The notes: generated by a model not told the origin, from the letters alone. A stretch of DNA of 64,000 nt from Luffa acutangula (GCA_036850905.1 CM072097.1:30421573-30485572); one strand, 5' to 3'. Positions 10,503-23,184 are shown, counted from the stretch's first letter. Numbers and translations: made by a program.

Positions 10503-11341
10503 GGCCCTACCCTCTAATTGGCCCGAGAGGGACTTCTGTTTAATTGTTGGACCTTAAACAGGTTGTTCATAAGAGGAGCCCTGGTACTTAAGGACATAGA
10601 GTTAACCTAGGGGTAAACTGATAATTTAATCCAGCTGGTGTTACGAACACTCGTGGAAGACTAACTTGTTGTTATTAGTCTATATCCATGGACACAGAAA
10701 TATATCTACAGTGAGAAGAGTACAGCTGTGAGTCTTCAGTGGAGTAAACTTGCATTCAACGAATGTTGATTAATGTGGTAAATGAGTTTAGCCAATTAAT
10801 CTCGTATCGTTGGAGCTTCTGATCTGCAGGTCAATTAGGTCCCACTGCTAGCTCGTAAAGAGTAATCTAGTACGTTAGTCTTGAATGAAATTTGAAATGT
10901 TCAAATTCACTACAGAATTAATATAATGTATGGTGATACATTATAACATAAAGTTTATATTTTAATTAAATTTTATAATACAAATTTAATTTTGGATATG
11001 ATTCAAAATTAATTTATGAGAGAATTAAATATTTGAAGGAGTTCAAATATTATTTTAATATGAATTGGATTCATGTTAAAACTATAGGTTAAATTTAATG
11101 TGCATTAGATGCACATTAAAACTATAGATTGGGAGAGAAATACGCGTTTGAATATGGTTCAAATGTAGCATTAATTAAATATGAGATATTTAATTTTACA
11201 ATTAATTAATTGGTGAATTAATTATTTAATTCAATATAGTTAAATTTGATTTAATTAAAATAATTGAATTAATACTATAGGTTATGTGAGAGATGATCAT
11301 TTAAATATGATTTAAATGATTATATTAATTAATTTAATTTA

Positions 11342-11377
<36 letters not shown>

Positions 11378-11700
11378 AATTAATATAACTCCCAATAGTT
11401 GTTGTGAGTTATATTGATGAGTGGGGAGTTGTAACTCCCCACTTGTCGCTCTCTCTCACACGCCAATACTAGAGGGAGGTGAGTTTTTATGCTTTCTAGT
11501 GTTACACAGAAAGTTTCCCTCCCAAGAATTCTCTCATCCTTCAATTCTCTAAAAAACACAATTCACTACCATTCTAAGTGAATTCCGCCCAATTCAAGAA
11601 GAGTTCCCACTATTTGGTGTTAGATCTTAGAGGATAGCAGTGCTACTGTGGTGGTGGTGTTTACAACTTTGGTCCCTGTGATTGTGATCTTTCATCCTTC
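10503..11700 (+). repeat. Copia LTR remnant, inverted relative
   Basis: From 10503 the sequence is the reverse complement of the middle of the 2108-bp LTR. It shares the GGCCCGAGAGG, AACAGGTTGTTCAT, CCATGGACACAG and GAGCTTCTGATCTGCAG blocks. The family resemblance fades after about 11400, where the 3' part belongs to another subfamily. The AT-rich centre contains a (TAA)n-(TTA)n palindrome at 11341-11377. The orientation is opposite to all other copies here. Confidence 0.75.
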
Positions 11701-12345
11701 ATACCAAAAATCAATCCAACAAACTAAACAACTACATCAATCCCTAAGACAAACAATTAACAAATCATAGTCTTAAAACTACAAACACTAATTGAAAGAC
11801 AAACCATAAAAACAATAAAAGGTAAGGAAAAGGAAAGGAAAAACTCGAATCCGTTGACACCGCACGTCCCCGTCACGATCTCCAAGTCATCTCATTTGCT
11901 TCCCGCTCCTTGGCCTTACTTTAGCTCCCACCAAAGGTCTCTAGTCAAAATTATGACTAAAATCTAACAAAATTGACTCCCTTTGGTCGTAGCACAACAT
12001 AAGGTATTTATAGGAATTCTGTCGACAGCGTCGAGACATTGTCCTTTGCCGCCCGAACATATAAGGAAAAAATTTTGGCAGCATCGAGACGTTGTCACAT
12101 ATACACGCCTATTGTCTTCATAGCAGCGTTGAGACGCCCAAAGGCAGCGTCTCAACGCTACCTCTCGGGTTGAGTGGCTTGGATTTGCTTCAACTTTGGT
12201 TCTTTCTTCATTCCTTTGCTATTTTTATATCCCGAACATTCGAATAACTTCCAAATACTACATTTCATGCCAAAACTCAATTCCTACAAAAGAAACATTA
12301 AAATGCATGATTTTGACCAATTTAATCTCAAAAACTAACTGAAAT
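11701..12345. other. Non-coding sequence, probably old retroelement leader or tail
   Basis: No protein-coding gene is supported. The stretch 12020-12165 is GC-richer and repeats GCGTCGAGAC / GCGTTGAGACGC words, with a perfect 13-bp hairpin at 12125-12159. Such words occur near LTRs of some large plant Ty3 elements, but I see no coding domain, so the assignment is an inference. Confidence 0.35.
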
Positions 12346-14453
12346 TGAAGGATTTGGAATTCCCAATTCCGTTACAGCGGAAGCAATTGGACCGTTCGTA
12401 GTTAATTTTGTTTCTACTAAAATACCAATGCATTGGCAAAAAGGTTAAGCGGTGAGAAACATACCTTCGTTGACGACTCTGAATTCTTCAAGAACGCCTT
12501 TCTTGATTGCTCTGCAACAACAAATAACACCACCATTTGATCTTCCCTGCTATAACTCTGAGATTAGGAACGTAGTTGTGGGACTACCTAATCTTGAATG
12601 GGAAAAACTCTCAGAGAGAAAATTCTCCCTAGAGTTCTTGAGTTGAGAGAATATGAGAGGGCCTTATGGTGGCCATATGTTGTGGTACCTAAACCCTAGG
12701 GTTAGTGTTCTATTTATAGGAGAAAGACCATGAATAAAATATTCATTTAAAATCAATTATTTCCATAACTGATTTAATCTTTTCCATTAATCAATTCCAT
12801 GACCAATCAATTCCATAATTGATTAATCTTTTCCATAAATGATTGATCACTTCCATAAGTGATTAATCATTTCCATAATTGATTAATTTCCAATTAATTA
12901 ATTCTTTAATTAATTAATCACCAATTAAATATCATATATTTAATTTCAGACCTTCTATTAGTTAATTAATTAATTACCCAATTAAATATCATATATTTAA
13001 TTTCAGGCCTTCAATTAATTAATTCTATAATATGAATCAAATTCATATTAAAATTTGAACTCCTTCAAATTCTCTTATATCCTATAAATTTAATATGAAT
13101 CAAATTCATATTAATATTTGAACTTCTTCAAATATTTATTTCTCTCATAGACTATAGTTTAATTAAATCTCATTTAATTTAAACTAAATTGAATAATTAA
13201 TTAATTCATAATTAATTAATTCATCTTCTAATTAAATACCCTATATTTAATTAGACATATATTTGAACTCTTTCAAATATATCAATCTCTCATATTAATA
13301 AAGTTTAATCTCAAATTAGACTTTTTATTTTAATGCATCATTATACATTATATTAATTTGTATCTCATACAATTAACTTAATTCCCAATATGAATTTGAA
13401 CTATTCAAATTCTCTCAAGATATATTTGTTCCTAATTACTCTTTACGAGCTAGCAGGGGGACCTAATGGACCTACAGATCAGAAGCTCCAATGATATGAG
13501 GTTAATAGATTAAACTCATTAATCAGGTTAACCAATATTCATTAACTGTGGGTCATTCCACTAAAGACCCACGGCTGAACTCTTCTCACTGTAGAACATT
13601 TTTTGTGTCCATGGATGTAGACCTATACCGGTAAGTCAATCCTTCACGAGTGTTCGTAATCACGGCTGGGTCAAATTACCGTTTTACCCCTGTGTTACAT
13701 CTGTCTCCTTAAGTACCAGCGCTCCTCTAATGAACAACCTGTTTATGGTCCAACCATTAAACAGAAAGTTCCTCTCGGGCCAGTGAGAGGACGGGATCCC
13801 TTTGTTCAAGTCCCGGAGTCACCTCTTAAGGGAACACTCATCTACTTCTCCTAGAAGTGGGAAGGAGTGAATTCCTTCTTGTGTTGTCATGTCCCCAGCC
13901 TCCCACTCGGTCTTGTCCCCAAAAAGGAAGGCATATTGAGTCGGCGTATTGGCCACTCTCACCCATGCTAATCAAAGGACAATCCCTCATGAGAAGGAGT
14001 TCATGACACACTTAGGATTAAGACTGAGTTACCTAGGTCATCGTATTGAAACAGTAAACTAACTAGTTAACGGTGTTACATCTAGTGGTTTACTATTTCG
14101 TGGTCCGGTCTTATGCAAACTCATTGCATAGGATACCCCCGCTTGCATGTCTCCTACATGGACGCCTTGAATTAATACGTCTGTATCGAATACAAAGCGG
14201 GCCGTATCACATAGTGTTACCAGGATAAGGTATCCAGCCTTATCCTTGTACTATAGACCTTTTAGGTTGTTACTTGAACACCAATCCCCGTATGTCCCCA
14301 CATACTAGTTCAAGTCACATGTAAACAACCTTGGATCTTAGTTTATTGGATTTGGGTCAAATTGTGCAATATTTAACAACAATACTTTATTGAAACAAGT
14401 ATACAATTTGTTCACATTCACTATCTACGAGTTTTAGGGCATAAAACCCAACA
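12346..14453 (-). repeat. 3' LTR of the 2.1-kb-LTR Copia element
   Basis: It begins TGAAGGATTTGG and ends AAACCCAACA on the plus strand (TG...CA ends in both directions). By eye it differs from the other LTR only at 12582 (G against A at 20525) and 14439 (G against A at 22382). On the element's strand a TATA box TATAAATAG lies at plus-strand 12710-12718. The 64-residue open frame at 12452-12646 is duplicated in the other LTR and is not a gene. Confidence 0.92.
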
Positions 14454-14465
14454 AACTCCCACTTG
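14454..14465 (-). other. Polypurine tract region
   Basis: Directly inside the 3' LTR, the element strand reads a purine-rich AAGTGGGAGTTT. This is the expected plus-strand primer for a Copia element and fixes 12346-14453 as the 3' LTR. Confidence 0.75.
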
Positions 14466-14934
14466 AACTAAAACTCTAGTTTAGTGGGATGTACAATAAT
14501 CTATACAGCATTGGGTGTATAAATACATGTATAAAACATATACAATGTACAAATACAATAAACTAGGGCATCACTATACCCATTACACAATGGTATCACT
14601 ATACCAATTACATTTCTCCCACTTGCCCTAGATTACACTTTTGTACATATCTCGTAGATCTAGACCTTCTAGATGACCCTCAAACACTTTAGCCGAGAGA
14701 GTCTTTGTAAATGAATCAGCAATATTTAATTCAATTTAATGTGTCTGCTTGTCTTAGGCTGCGATGTTCTTTTGAATTTGCCACAACACCACTATATCAC
14801 TATAAAGTGTGATGGACAAGTTCACATTTGGAACACATTCCAAATCTGTCAAGAACTTCTTAAGCCATACAGTCTCTATCGCTGCTTCACAAGTAGCTAT
14901 ATTTTCGGCCTATATGGTCAAGATTGTAACTATG

Positions 14935-15393
14935 TCATACTATAGCTCCATCGTAAAGAGTGACCACAAATACTGATGTAGATTTCCTCAAATTCTTATC
15001 AGTCTTAAAATCTGTGTCAGTGTATCCTGTAAGGATCAAATCCTTAGTCCCATACACGAGCATATAGTTCCTCGTTCTCCTTGAATACTTGAGGATATTC
15101 TTAACGGTTTTCCAATGATTAAATCTTGGATTAGATTGATATTTACTGACAATCCCTACTGCATAGGGCATTCGTCTCATGCCCTCAACCTCTTGAGGTG
15201 TCTTAGGAAACATTTTCTTAGACAAAAGAATTCCATGTCTGAAAGGTAGTGAACCCTTATTGGAATTCTGCATCTTATATCTAACTAACATCTTGTAGAT
15301 ATAAGACACCTGAGACAATGCTAGCCTTTTGTTCTTACGGTTCCTAAACAATTTGGATCTCAAGAACAAACTCAGCTTCTCCCAAATTTCCAC
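14935..15393 (-). pseudogene. Copia RT/RNase H remnant
   Basis: The 152-residue minus-strand frame matches the end of a Copia reverse transcriptase and the start of RNase H. Recognisable words are PQEVEGMRRMPYAVG, KNILKYSRRTRNYMLVYG and LTGYTDTDFKTDKNLRKSTS. The RNase H active site and the rest of the domain are missing after DGAIV. Upstream (15394-16556) further RT and integrase debris is present but broken in all frames. The normal role would be copying the element's RNA into DNA; this copy cannot. Confidence 0.85.
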
Positions 15394-16556
15394 TTGGAAA
15401 TGAGCTGCTAGCTCCTTTAATGTCAGTAAGATAACCTACATCATTCCCAATGATTAGGATATCAATCATATACAATACTAAGTAAGCTACTGAACTATTG
15501 ATGATTACTTGTAAACACAAGACTCATTAATGTTATGATTAAAGTCAAAAGATTTGGTCTCTTTATCAAATCTTATATTTCAAGATCGAAATGCTTAGGT
15601 TAATCCATGAATGGATCACTTAAGCTTGCAAAACCTTTTGCTTTCGATCTTGTTGTATGAACCCTTCTGGTTAAGACCTTTAATGTCTCGTTTTCTCTTG
15701 TAAATCCACTTGTAACTAATAGGTGTTACCCATCAAACAGATCTACAAGATTCCATATGGAAGTGAAATACAAAAGACTTCATTTCCAGGTCCATGACTT
15801 TAATCCATTGGTCCTTGTCAACATCATTCATTTTCTTTCTAAAAGATAATGAACCCACTATACCATCATCAGGTATGATGACCTAGGCTTCAAACAAGCC
15901 CATGTAACGTTCAGGTTATCAAAAAACCCTCCCACTACATTGAGGCAATCTCAACTATTGAGATGGATGTGACTGACTAGATGCACTGATCCATCAACAA
16001 CTTTTGTTGAACAGCCAACCTCATCAACAACTCTTGTGGATGTTACTGTAGCTTCATTAGTTAACTTACTTAAATCGACTTTACTCTGTGGTTTATGATT
16101 TTTTTTTTATGTGAACTTCTTCTGAGAATTTAGCATTTGTCGATACAAATTCTTTATTCTCTTGTGAATTGAAGAAGTATCAACTTCTCGTTTCCTTTGG
16201 GGTTGCCTACTACAGTATGCAATGCAGTCAACACTACATGACCCCAAAACGAGCCAGACAATTGAGCATAGCTCAACATGGAATGAACCATATCCAATAG
16301 GGTTCTATTTCTCCTAAATGAGATTTAGGGTGTGATCCCATGTACTATCAAATAGTCCTGGAATCTCAAATCCCTATACTCAACACTTTGATCTGATCAA
16401 AGTGTTTTTATCATCTCACCTAACAAGTTTTCAACTTCAGTCCTAAGCCCCTTCGAATATCTCAAGAGCTTCAGACTTAAGTTGCATTAGGTAAAGATAC
16501 TCATACCTTTGAATAATCATCCAAAAGAGATGAATTATTCATGCCCTCCCACTGCT

Positions 16557-16847
16557 TTAACATATTGAACCACAAGGATCCAAATGTACAAGCTCCAAGG
16601 GCTCTTTGGCTCTTAGATCTTTTCCAGTAAAATATCTATCAATCATATTGCCCACAAGGCATGACTTACAAGGTAGTAGAGAGTCATCTTCTAACTCGCT
16701 TAGAAGTTCACTCTTGACCAATCTCCCAATCAAATTGAGATTAATATGGTCTACCTTAGAACCAAAGAAAGGTATTTTTCCTTTAAGAGAAATCCTTTGC
16801 CTCTTTTCACATTGAGTAGTAGCGGTCTTAAACAACCCAGTGTTCAT
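16557..16847 (-). pseudogene. Copia GAG-pre-integrase and integrase start, remnant
   Basis: The 96-residue frame contains the words KVDHINLNLIGRLVKSELL and CKSCLVGNMIDRYFTGK, followed by EPLELVHLDPCG. This is the zinc-binding HHCC region and the first integrase strand of a Copia polyprotein. The usual LWHLRLGH start has been altered and the integrase catalytic core is not open, so it is non-functional. Confidence 0.82.
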
Positions 16848-16992
16848 GACTGCTTTACTCTTGATTAGTCTTAAAACATTTAGGTTACTTTACAGTAAAG
16901 CTAAACAAATGTCAACTCCCTTTCTTGAAATAAAACTGCGTTAGCAGAGAAAGGTAAAGAGTAACATTGTTCCAGCAAATAAGACACAGAAA

Positions 16993-17185
16993 TCAAATTT
17001 CTTTTGATCTTACATACACATTATCTAATAATATGTATTTTCTCCCACTGAGAAAAAATAACTTAATGTTCCCCACTGATATAGCTAAAATAACCTCTCT
17101 AATTCTAACTTTGAGAGTTATTACACAAGCAGTAAGCTCTTGCCAGGAACTTATTCCTTTAAAAGAAGAACACACCTGATTTGTG
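16993..17185 (-). pseudogene. Copia protease-linker remnant
   Basis: The 60-residue minus-strand frame (MCSSFKGISSWQEL..., KYILLDNVYVRSKEI) corresponds to the segment just after the Copia protease active site, leading to the pre-integrase domain. The DSGA active site itself is not readable in this frame. It confirms the minus orientation and element order. Confidence 0.65.
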
Positions 17186-20100
17186 GTCCTTGAATCAAGT
17201 ATTCAGGGAGAATCATTATTCTTCACTAGTCACGTTTTCAAGACAGGTAAATGAAAATTACGGTCTTGAAGAAGTTCTCTTTTTGCTAAGCAGAGTTCTA
17301 TGTCATATTCACCAAGAACAATTCTTAATGAATTAAACATATGGGGCATGAGGACATTCCTCAGTTAAGAATAATCCTAAACTTATTTACCACAATTTAT
17401 CGTTTAAGCTTGTTGTATTACCGTTATTTATAAAATGACATAAGACAACACACATAAAATTATTATATAATTGCTGAAGTAACAAATTACTTGTATTATT
17501 AATTGCACTAACCCATTACAAATAATCCAATCAAATTCTGCAAAAACAAATAAGCAATCAAAGAAACCCTATAAAACTATTGATTTGGTTTTTGCAACGG
17601 TACTTCAAAGGTTTAGAACAACAGCCACCGAAGGGTGGTCAGCTACTCCTCCTCTGAATTGAGACAATCTCAACCAAACTCTAACACCAGAATAACTCAT
17701 ATTCAGTTAGCGTTTAGTTACCGTTGTTCGGTCAAAGGTTAGTTAACACATTTAACTCATCCCCGTAAGTGTAACCCTCCCACTTTCAGATCTCAGAGGC
17801 ACGCACCAACAGGCTACCGAAGGGAAAGACAACTGTTGGTGATTAGCCTAAGTGACCCTATCCTATTCAGGAGTTCACGGTGTTCCGAATCCTATGATCA
17901 GGCCCTCCGAAGGGATGGTTGCGCCAGGACAACCTGCAGGCGGATCATAGGACTCTCACGGTGTGAACTAGGGGTGGAGACCGAGGGATACGTTGACACG
18001 TGTCCCGCTCCCACTTACTCTAGACATTTTTCCCATTCACCTTGTTATTGATCCATGCAAACACTTTCCGAAGGGAGGCCGCTCCTAGGGCGACTCGAAG
18101 CCGAGCATGAACCTCACGTTGTGAATATAGGGACGTAGGAGCAAAACTTGATTTAAGTCTCGTTTTGTAATTTTCCTCCCACTGAAAATGTCCTAAGGTT
18201 AATTTAGGGTTGTTTAACTTAGATAAAATTCGGCTAAGTCAATCTATCTAAGTCTGATCCTATTATAACAATTATGGAAAGGATTCAACCACAATGTTTT
18301 AGGTGAATTAAACTTCTTTTAATAAACCCAACATTGCAAGTCAACATTACTGTGGTTAATTCAACTCAAGTTTCGGGTCAGTTCCCAGGTAGGAGGTGTT
18401 CCGTAAACCGTCAACTTAAATACCCCCAACCTTAGACAGAACTTCACCAAGAGAGTTCCCTTATAACCAAAGTAATGTAAGGTCTTTACTCTAAAGATCT
18501 AGGTGCATTAAACACTTTTAACAAACCTAGTGACATTGCATGCTAACATTTAACTATGATTAATTCAACTCCGGTATTCCGGGTCAGTTCCCAAGTAGGA
18601 GGTGTTCCGTAAACCGTCAGCTTAAATACCCCCAACCTTAGACAGAACTTAACCGGTGGAGTTCCCTTATAATCATAGTAATGTTTTTCCTACTTAGTCA
18701 ATTAAAACTAATTTTAATTCTAAGTAAGAATAATTCTAATCCTATTAGAAATGTGATCTTAGATCTAATTAATTTTAAACATTTTAAAATTAATTCATTT
18801 ATCCTAAGATCCTATGTTTGCATGCAATTCTTTGTTATAGGTTAACAGTTTCTATTCATTAATTTTATAACTATTATAAATTTTAATGAATTAACCCTAT
18901 AACATGCTACTGTGGTGAATAAATTAACAATCAAATTCTAATTAATTTATAAAACCATACATTAGCATACATGACATACCAAAAATATAACAATTATATT
19001 AATCTAAGGTAATGCCATGCTTAATGCAATTTAATTTCCTTTTAATTAACCTAACTCTTAAATTAATTATACAAGAAAATTAAGAATAAGCATTACCATT
19101 TTCATACATTAACATAACATTTATATTAATAGCTCATGAAAAATTAAGCATTTTAATTACTAATATAAATGTAACTCTTATATTTTTAAACTAAAGTAAT
19201 TTCATGCTTAATGCAAATTAATTTTCTTCAATTAATCTAACTCTTAAATTAATAACCCAAGAAAATTAAAATAAGCATTCACATTTCCATACATTAACAT
19301 AACACTTTATAGTAATAGCTCATGAAAATAAACAAGCATATAAAATACTTTCATAAATATAACTTTTTATATTTTTACTAAAGTAATTTCATACTCAATG
19401 CTTCTCAATTTTCATCCATTTAATCATAAAATTTTATATTAAATACCCATGAAAATTAAATTCATGCATAATAGTTATATTATAACAATTATAATTAAAA
19501 AATGCATGAATATGCTTAACCTATGGTGGGATTTTAAGCTATATGACATCCATAAAGCAATTAAATAGCTAAGTAGACGGGTTTTTGGCATCCTAGGACA
19601 AAATACATAAGAAAAATTACAATAATTAATCTAAAAATGTCCTATCTAGCCGTGAACCAGCCCGAACTAGCTTCAAACCGCATGAACCAGCTCCAAAATT
19701 GCCCAGACCAAGCTGAACCGAGCCCAGAAAACCGCAGACTGCACGAACCGGTCAAAAAAGTCAAGAACCGGTCATCTCCAACTGAACCACAAATTCGAAC
19801 CAGACCGCATCTTTAGGGTTGACGTCATCGTTTCGCAGATATACGGATACAATAAATAAACCGCTACTAATTGACACAAGAATTGCAAGTGTCTCAGTGG
19901 TTAGTGCCAGTTGAAATTTGACGTGCACGCCTAAGTTTGATCCACGACTGATGCAAAACTGTAATTTTTTTTTTTTCGCGATTGCAGCCACTGTTTTAGC
20001 CGTTTTTCCCTTCTTCCAGCCTCGTTTTCTTCGTTTTTGGCCCCAAATTCTTCAGCTCTTCATGGAATTTCACCAAAAACAATTGACACGGACTTACAGA

Positions 20101-20274
20101 CTCGATTGCAATTAAGATAAAGGGCCCTTACATTGATCAAATCAACTTAAAATTGCAAATCTATATGCCAAAACCTTAAACATCTACTAGCAAAATCTCA
20201 TACATCAAATGCATAAATTAATCCCACCAATAGCCAATGCAAATTTTAGAGAAACAAAATTAGATCTACGATCG
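17186..20274 (-). other. Long non-coding leader of the Copia element
   Basis: About 3 kb between the protease remnant and the primer-binding site carries no recognisable gag. It contains four CCGAAGGG words (17628, 17817, 17907, 18068) in a GC-richer block. It also has a tandem duplication of about 180 bp (18300-18477 and 18500-18683), then AT-rich sequence with several near-repeated AATTAAGCATTTTAATTA-like phrases. Confidence 0.6.
18300..18683. repeat. Two-copy tandem repeat in the Copia leader
   Basis: Copy 1 (18300-18477) and copy 2 (18500-18683) share GTTCCGTAAACCGTCA, CTTAAATACCCCCAACC and TTAGACAGAACTT in the same order, with about 85-90% identity by eye. Confidence 0.8.
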
Positions 20275-20286
20275 GCTCTGATACCA
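20275..20286 (-). other. Primer-binding site, initiator Met-tRNA type
   Basis: On the element strand the bases two positions after the 5' LTR read TGGTATCAGAGC, complementary to the 3' end of plant initiator methionine tRNA. This primes minus-strand DNA synthesis and fixes 20289-22396 as the 5' LTR. Confidence 0.92.
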
Positions 20287-20288
20287 AT

Positions 20289-22396
20289 TGAAGGATTTGG
20301 AATTCCCAATTCCGTTACAGCGGAAGCAATTGGACCGTTCGTAGTTAATTTTGTTTCTACTAAAATACCAATGCATTGGCAAAAAGGTTAAGCGGTGAGA
20401 AACATACCTTCGTTGACGACTCTGAATTCTTCAAGAACGCCTTTCTTGATTGCTCTGCAACAACAAATAACACCACCATTTGATCTTCCCTGCTATAACT
20501 CTGAGATTAGGAACGTAGTTGTGGAACTACCTAATCTTGAATGGGAAAAACTCTCAGAGAGAAAATTCTCCCTAGAGTTCTTGAGTTGAGAGAATATGAG
20601 AGGGCCTTATGGTGGCCATATGTTGTGGTACCTAAACCCTAGGGTTAGTGTTCTATTTATAGGAGAAAGACCATGAATAAAATATTCATTTAAAATCAAT
20701 TATTTCCATAACTGATTTAATCTTTTCCATTAATCAATTCCATGACCAATCAATTCCATAATTGATTAATCTTTTCCATAAATGATTGATCACTTCCATA
20801 AGTGATTAATCATTTCCATAATTGATTAATTTCCAATTAATTAATTCTTTAATTAATTAATCACCAATTAAATATCATATATTTAATTTCAGACCTTCTA
20901 TTAGTTAATTAATTAATTACCCAATTAAATATCATATATTTAATTTCAGGCCTTCAATTAATTAATTCTATAATATGAATCAAATTCATATTAAAATTTG
21001 AACTCCTTCAAATTCTCTTATATCCTATAAATTTAATATGAATCAAATTCATATTAATATTTGAACTTCTTCAAATATTTATTTCTCTCATAGACTATAG
21101 TTTAATTAAATCTCATTTAATTTAAACTAAATTGAATAATTAATTAATTCATAATTAATTAATTCATCTTCTAATTAAATACCCTATATTTAATTAGACA
21201 TATATTTGAACTCTTTCAAATATATCAATCTCTCATATTAATAAAGTTTAATCTCAAATTAGACTTTTTATTTTAATGCATCATTATACATTATATTAAT
21301 TTGTATCTCATACAATTAACTTAATTCCCAATATGAATTTGAACTATTCAAATTCTCTCAAGATATATTTGTTCCTAATTACTCTTTACGAGCTAGCAGG
21401 GGGACCTAATGGACCTACAGATCAGAAGCTCCAATGATATGAGGTTAATAGATTAAACTCATTAATCAGGTTAACCAATATTCATTAACTGTGGGTCATT
21501 CCACTAAAGACCCACGGCTGAACTCTTCTCACTGTAGAACATTTTTTGTGTCCATGGATGTAGACCTATACCGGTAAGTCAATCCTTCACGAGTGTTCGT
21601 AATCACGGCTGGGTCAAATTACCGTTTTACCCCTGTGTTACATCTGTCTCCTTAAGTACCAGCGCTCCTCTAATGAACAACCTGTTTATGGTCCAACCAT
21701 TAAACAGAAAGTTCCTCTCGGGCCAGTGAGAGGACGGGATCCCTTTGTTCAAGTCCCGGAGTCACCTCTTAAGGGAACACTCATCTACTTCTCCTAGAAG
21801 TGGGAAGGAGTGAATTCCTTCTTGTGTTGTCATGTCCCCAGCCTCCCACTCGGTCTTGTCCCCAAAAAGGAAGGCATATTGAGTCGGCGTATTGGCCACT
21901 CTCACCCATGCTAATCAAAGGACAATCCCTCATGAGAAGGAGTTCATGACACACTTAGGATTAAGACTGAGTTACCTAGGTCATCGTATTGAAACAGTAA
22001 ACTAACTAGTTAACGGTGTTACATCTAGTGGTTTACTATTTCGTGGTCCGGTCTTATGCAAACTCATTGCATAGGATACCCCCGCTTGCATGTCTCCTAC
22101 ATGGACGCCTTGAATTAATACGTCTGTATCGAATACAAAGCGGGCCGTATCACATAGTGTTACCAGGATAAGGTATCCAGCCTTATCCTTGTACTATAGA
22201 CCTTTTAGGTTGTTACTTGAACACCAATCCCCGTATGTCCCCACATACTAGTTCAAGTCACATGTAAACAACCTTGGATCTTAGTTTATTGGATTTGGGT
22301 CAAATTGTGCAATATTTAACAACAATACTTTATTGAAACAAGTATACAATTTGTTCACATTCACTATCTACGAGTTTTAGGACATAAAACCCAACA
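20289..22396 (-). repeat. 5' LTR of the 2.1-kb-LTR Copia element
   Basis: It is the same length (2108 bp) as the LTR at 12346, with every landmark displaced by exactly 7943 bp. The TATA motif is at 20653-20661 on the plus strand. It is bordered on the low side by the primer-binding site and on the high side by a second copy of the polypurine-tract side of the interior, so it serves as a shared middle LTR. Confidence 0.92.
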
Positions 22397-22670
22397 GACT
22401 CCCACTTGAACTAAAACTCTAGTTTAGTGGGATGTACAATAATCTATACAGCATTGAGTGTATAAATACATGTATAAAACATATACAATGTACAAATACA
22501 ATAAACTAGGGCATCACTATACCCATTACACAATGGTATCACTATACCAATTACATTTCTCCCACTTGCCCTAGATTACACTTTTGTACATATCTCGTAG
22601 ATCTAGACCTTCTAGATGACCCTCAAACACTTTAGCCGAGAGAGTCTTTGTAAATGAATCAGCAATATTT
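22397..22670 (-). mobile_element. Partial internal region of a second tandem Copia copy
   Basis: These 274 bases repeat 14454-14727 almost exactly, including the polypurine tract and the GAACTAAAACTCTAGTTTAG and TCTCGTAGATCTAGACC words. They follow the 5' LTR where unique flanking DNA would be expected. The match stops at about 22670. Confidence 0.88.
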
Positions 22671-22988
22671 TTTCAATTTCAATCAGAATATGTGCCTAGA
22701 GATTTTATAACATTTATTTAAATTTTGTTTAAATAAATAAATAAATAATTGAATATTAAATAATTAAATATAAATTTTGATTGAATTTCAAACCAATTTC
22801 TACAAGTTTAAAAAGGGGGATTTTTTAATAAATACATGTGACATAACCTAAAAATCAAAGATATTTACATAATTAAATAAAATGGACAAATGAGAAATTT
22901 GAATAACTGAGATGATTATTCTAAGCGTCATTTATATATATTATAGATTATAGATAAAATATTTAAATTTAAAGTGGTATTGTTTAAT
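22671..22988. other. AT-rich sequence, nothing recognised
   Basis: This is AT-rich DNA between the broken Copia copy and the SINE pair, with an (AAAT)n stretch at about 22730-22748. No gene is supported. Confidence 0.4.
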
Positions 22989-23092
22989 TTTTTTTTTTTG
23001 AGTACATCAACATTTGGGGATGAGGGATTCGAACCTCTGACCTCATGGTCGAGGTACATGCCAATTACCGCTGAGCTAAGCTCGCTTTGGCC
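22989..23092 (-). mobile_element. tRNA-derived SINE, copy 2
   Basis: On the minus strand it runs from GGCCAAAGCGAGC through box A TTAGCTCAGCGG and box B GGTTCGAATCC. The short tail CCCCAAATGTTGATGTACTC ends in a run of A. The tail matches the SINE at 52218 closely, which defines the family. Confidence 0.82.
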
Positions 23093-23184
23093 ATATGATC
23101 AAACATTTGAAGATATATTATATGAATAATTACATAATTTGTATTAGAAAAAAGAATAATTACATAATTTTATGTGTTTCAACT

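Larger units (their letters stand above)
12346..22396 (-). mobile_element. Copia element with 2.1-kb LTRs, decayed coding region
   Basis: Two LTRs of exactly 2108 bp bound a 5835-bp interior. The primer-binding site and polypurine tract place the 5' end at the high coordinate, so the element reads on the minus strand. Coding remnants occur in Copia order on that strand: protease (about 16993-17185), GAG-pre-integrase and integrase start (16557-16847), and late RT/RNase H (14935-15393). All are broken, and no gag gene is recognisable. The region between the primer site and the protease (17.2-20.27 kb) is non-coding. The near-identical LTRs indicate a very recent insertion or recent LTR homogenisation, so the element probably moved using proteins from a relative. 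The left flank is GAAAT (12341-12345); no matching right flank exists because a second internal fragment follows. Confidence 0.85.

Noticed and set aside
12452..20589. A 64-residue open frame found twice (12452-12646 and 20395-20589)
   Set aside because: It is the same LTR sequence in both LTRs, read against the element's own strand, with no domain. It is duplicated because the LTR is.
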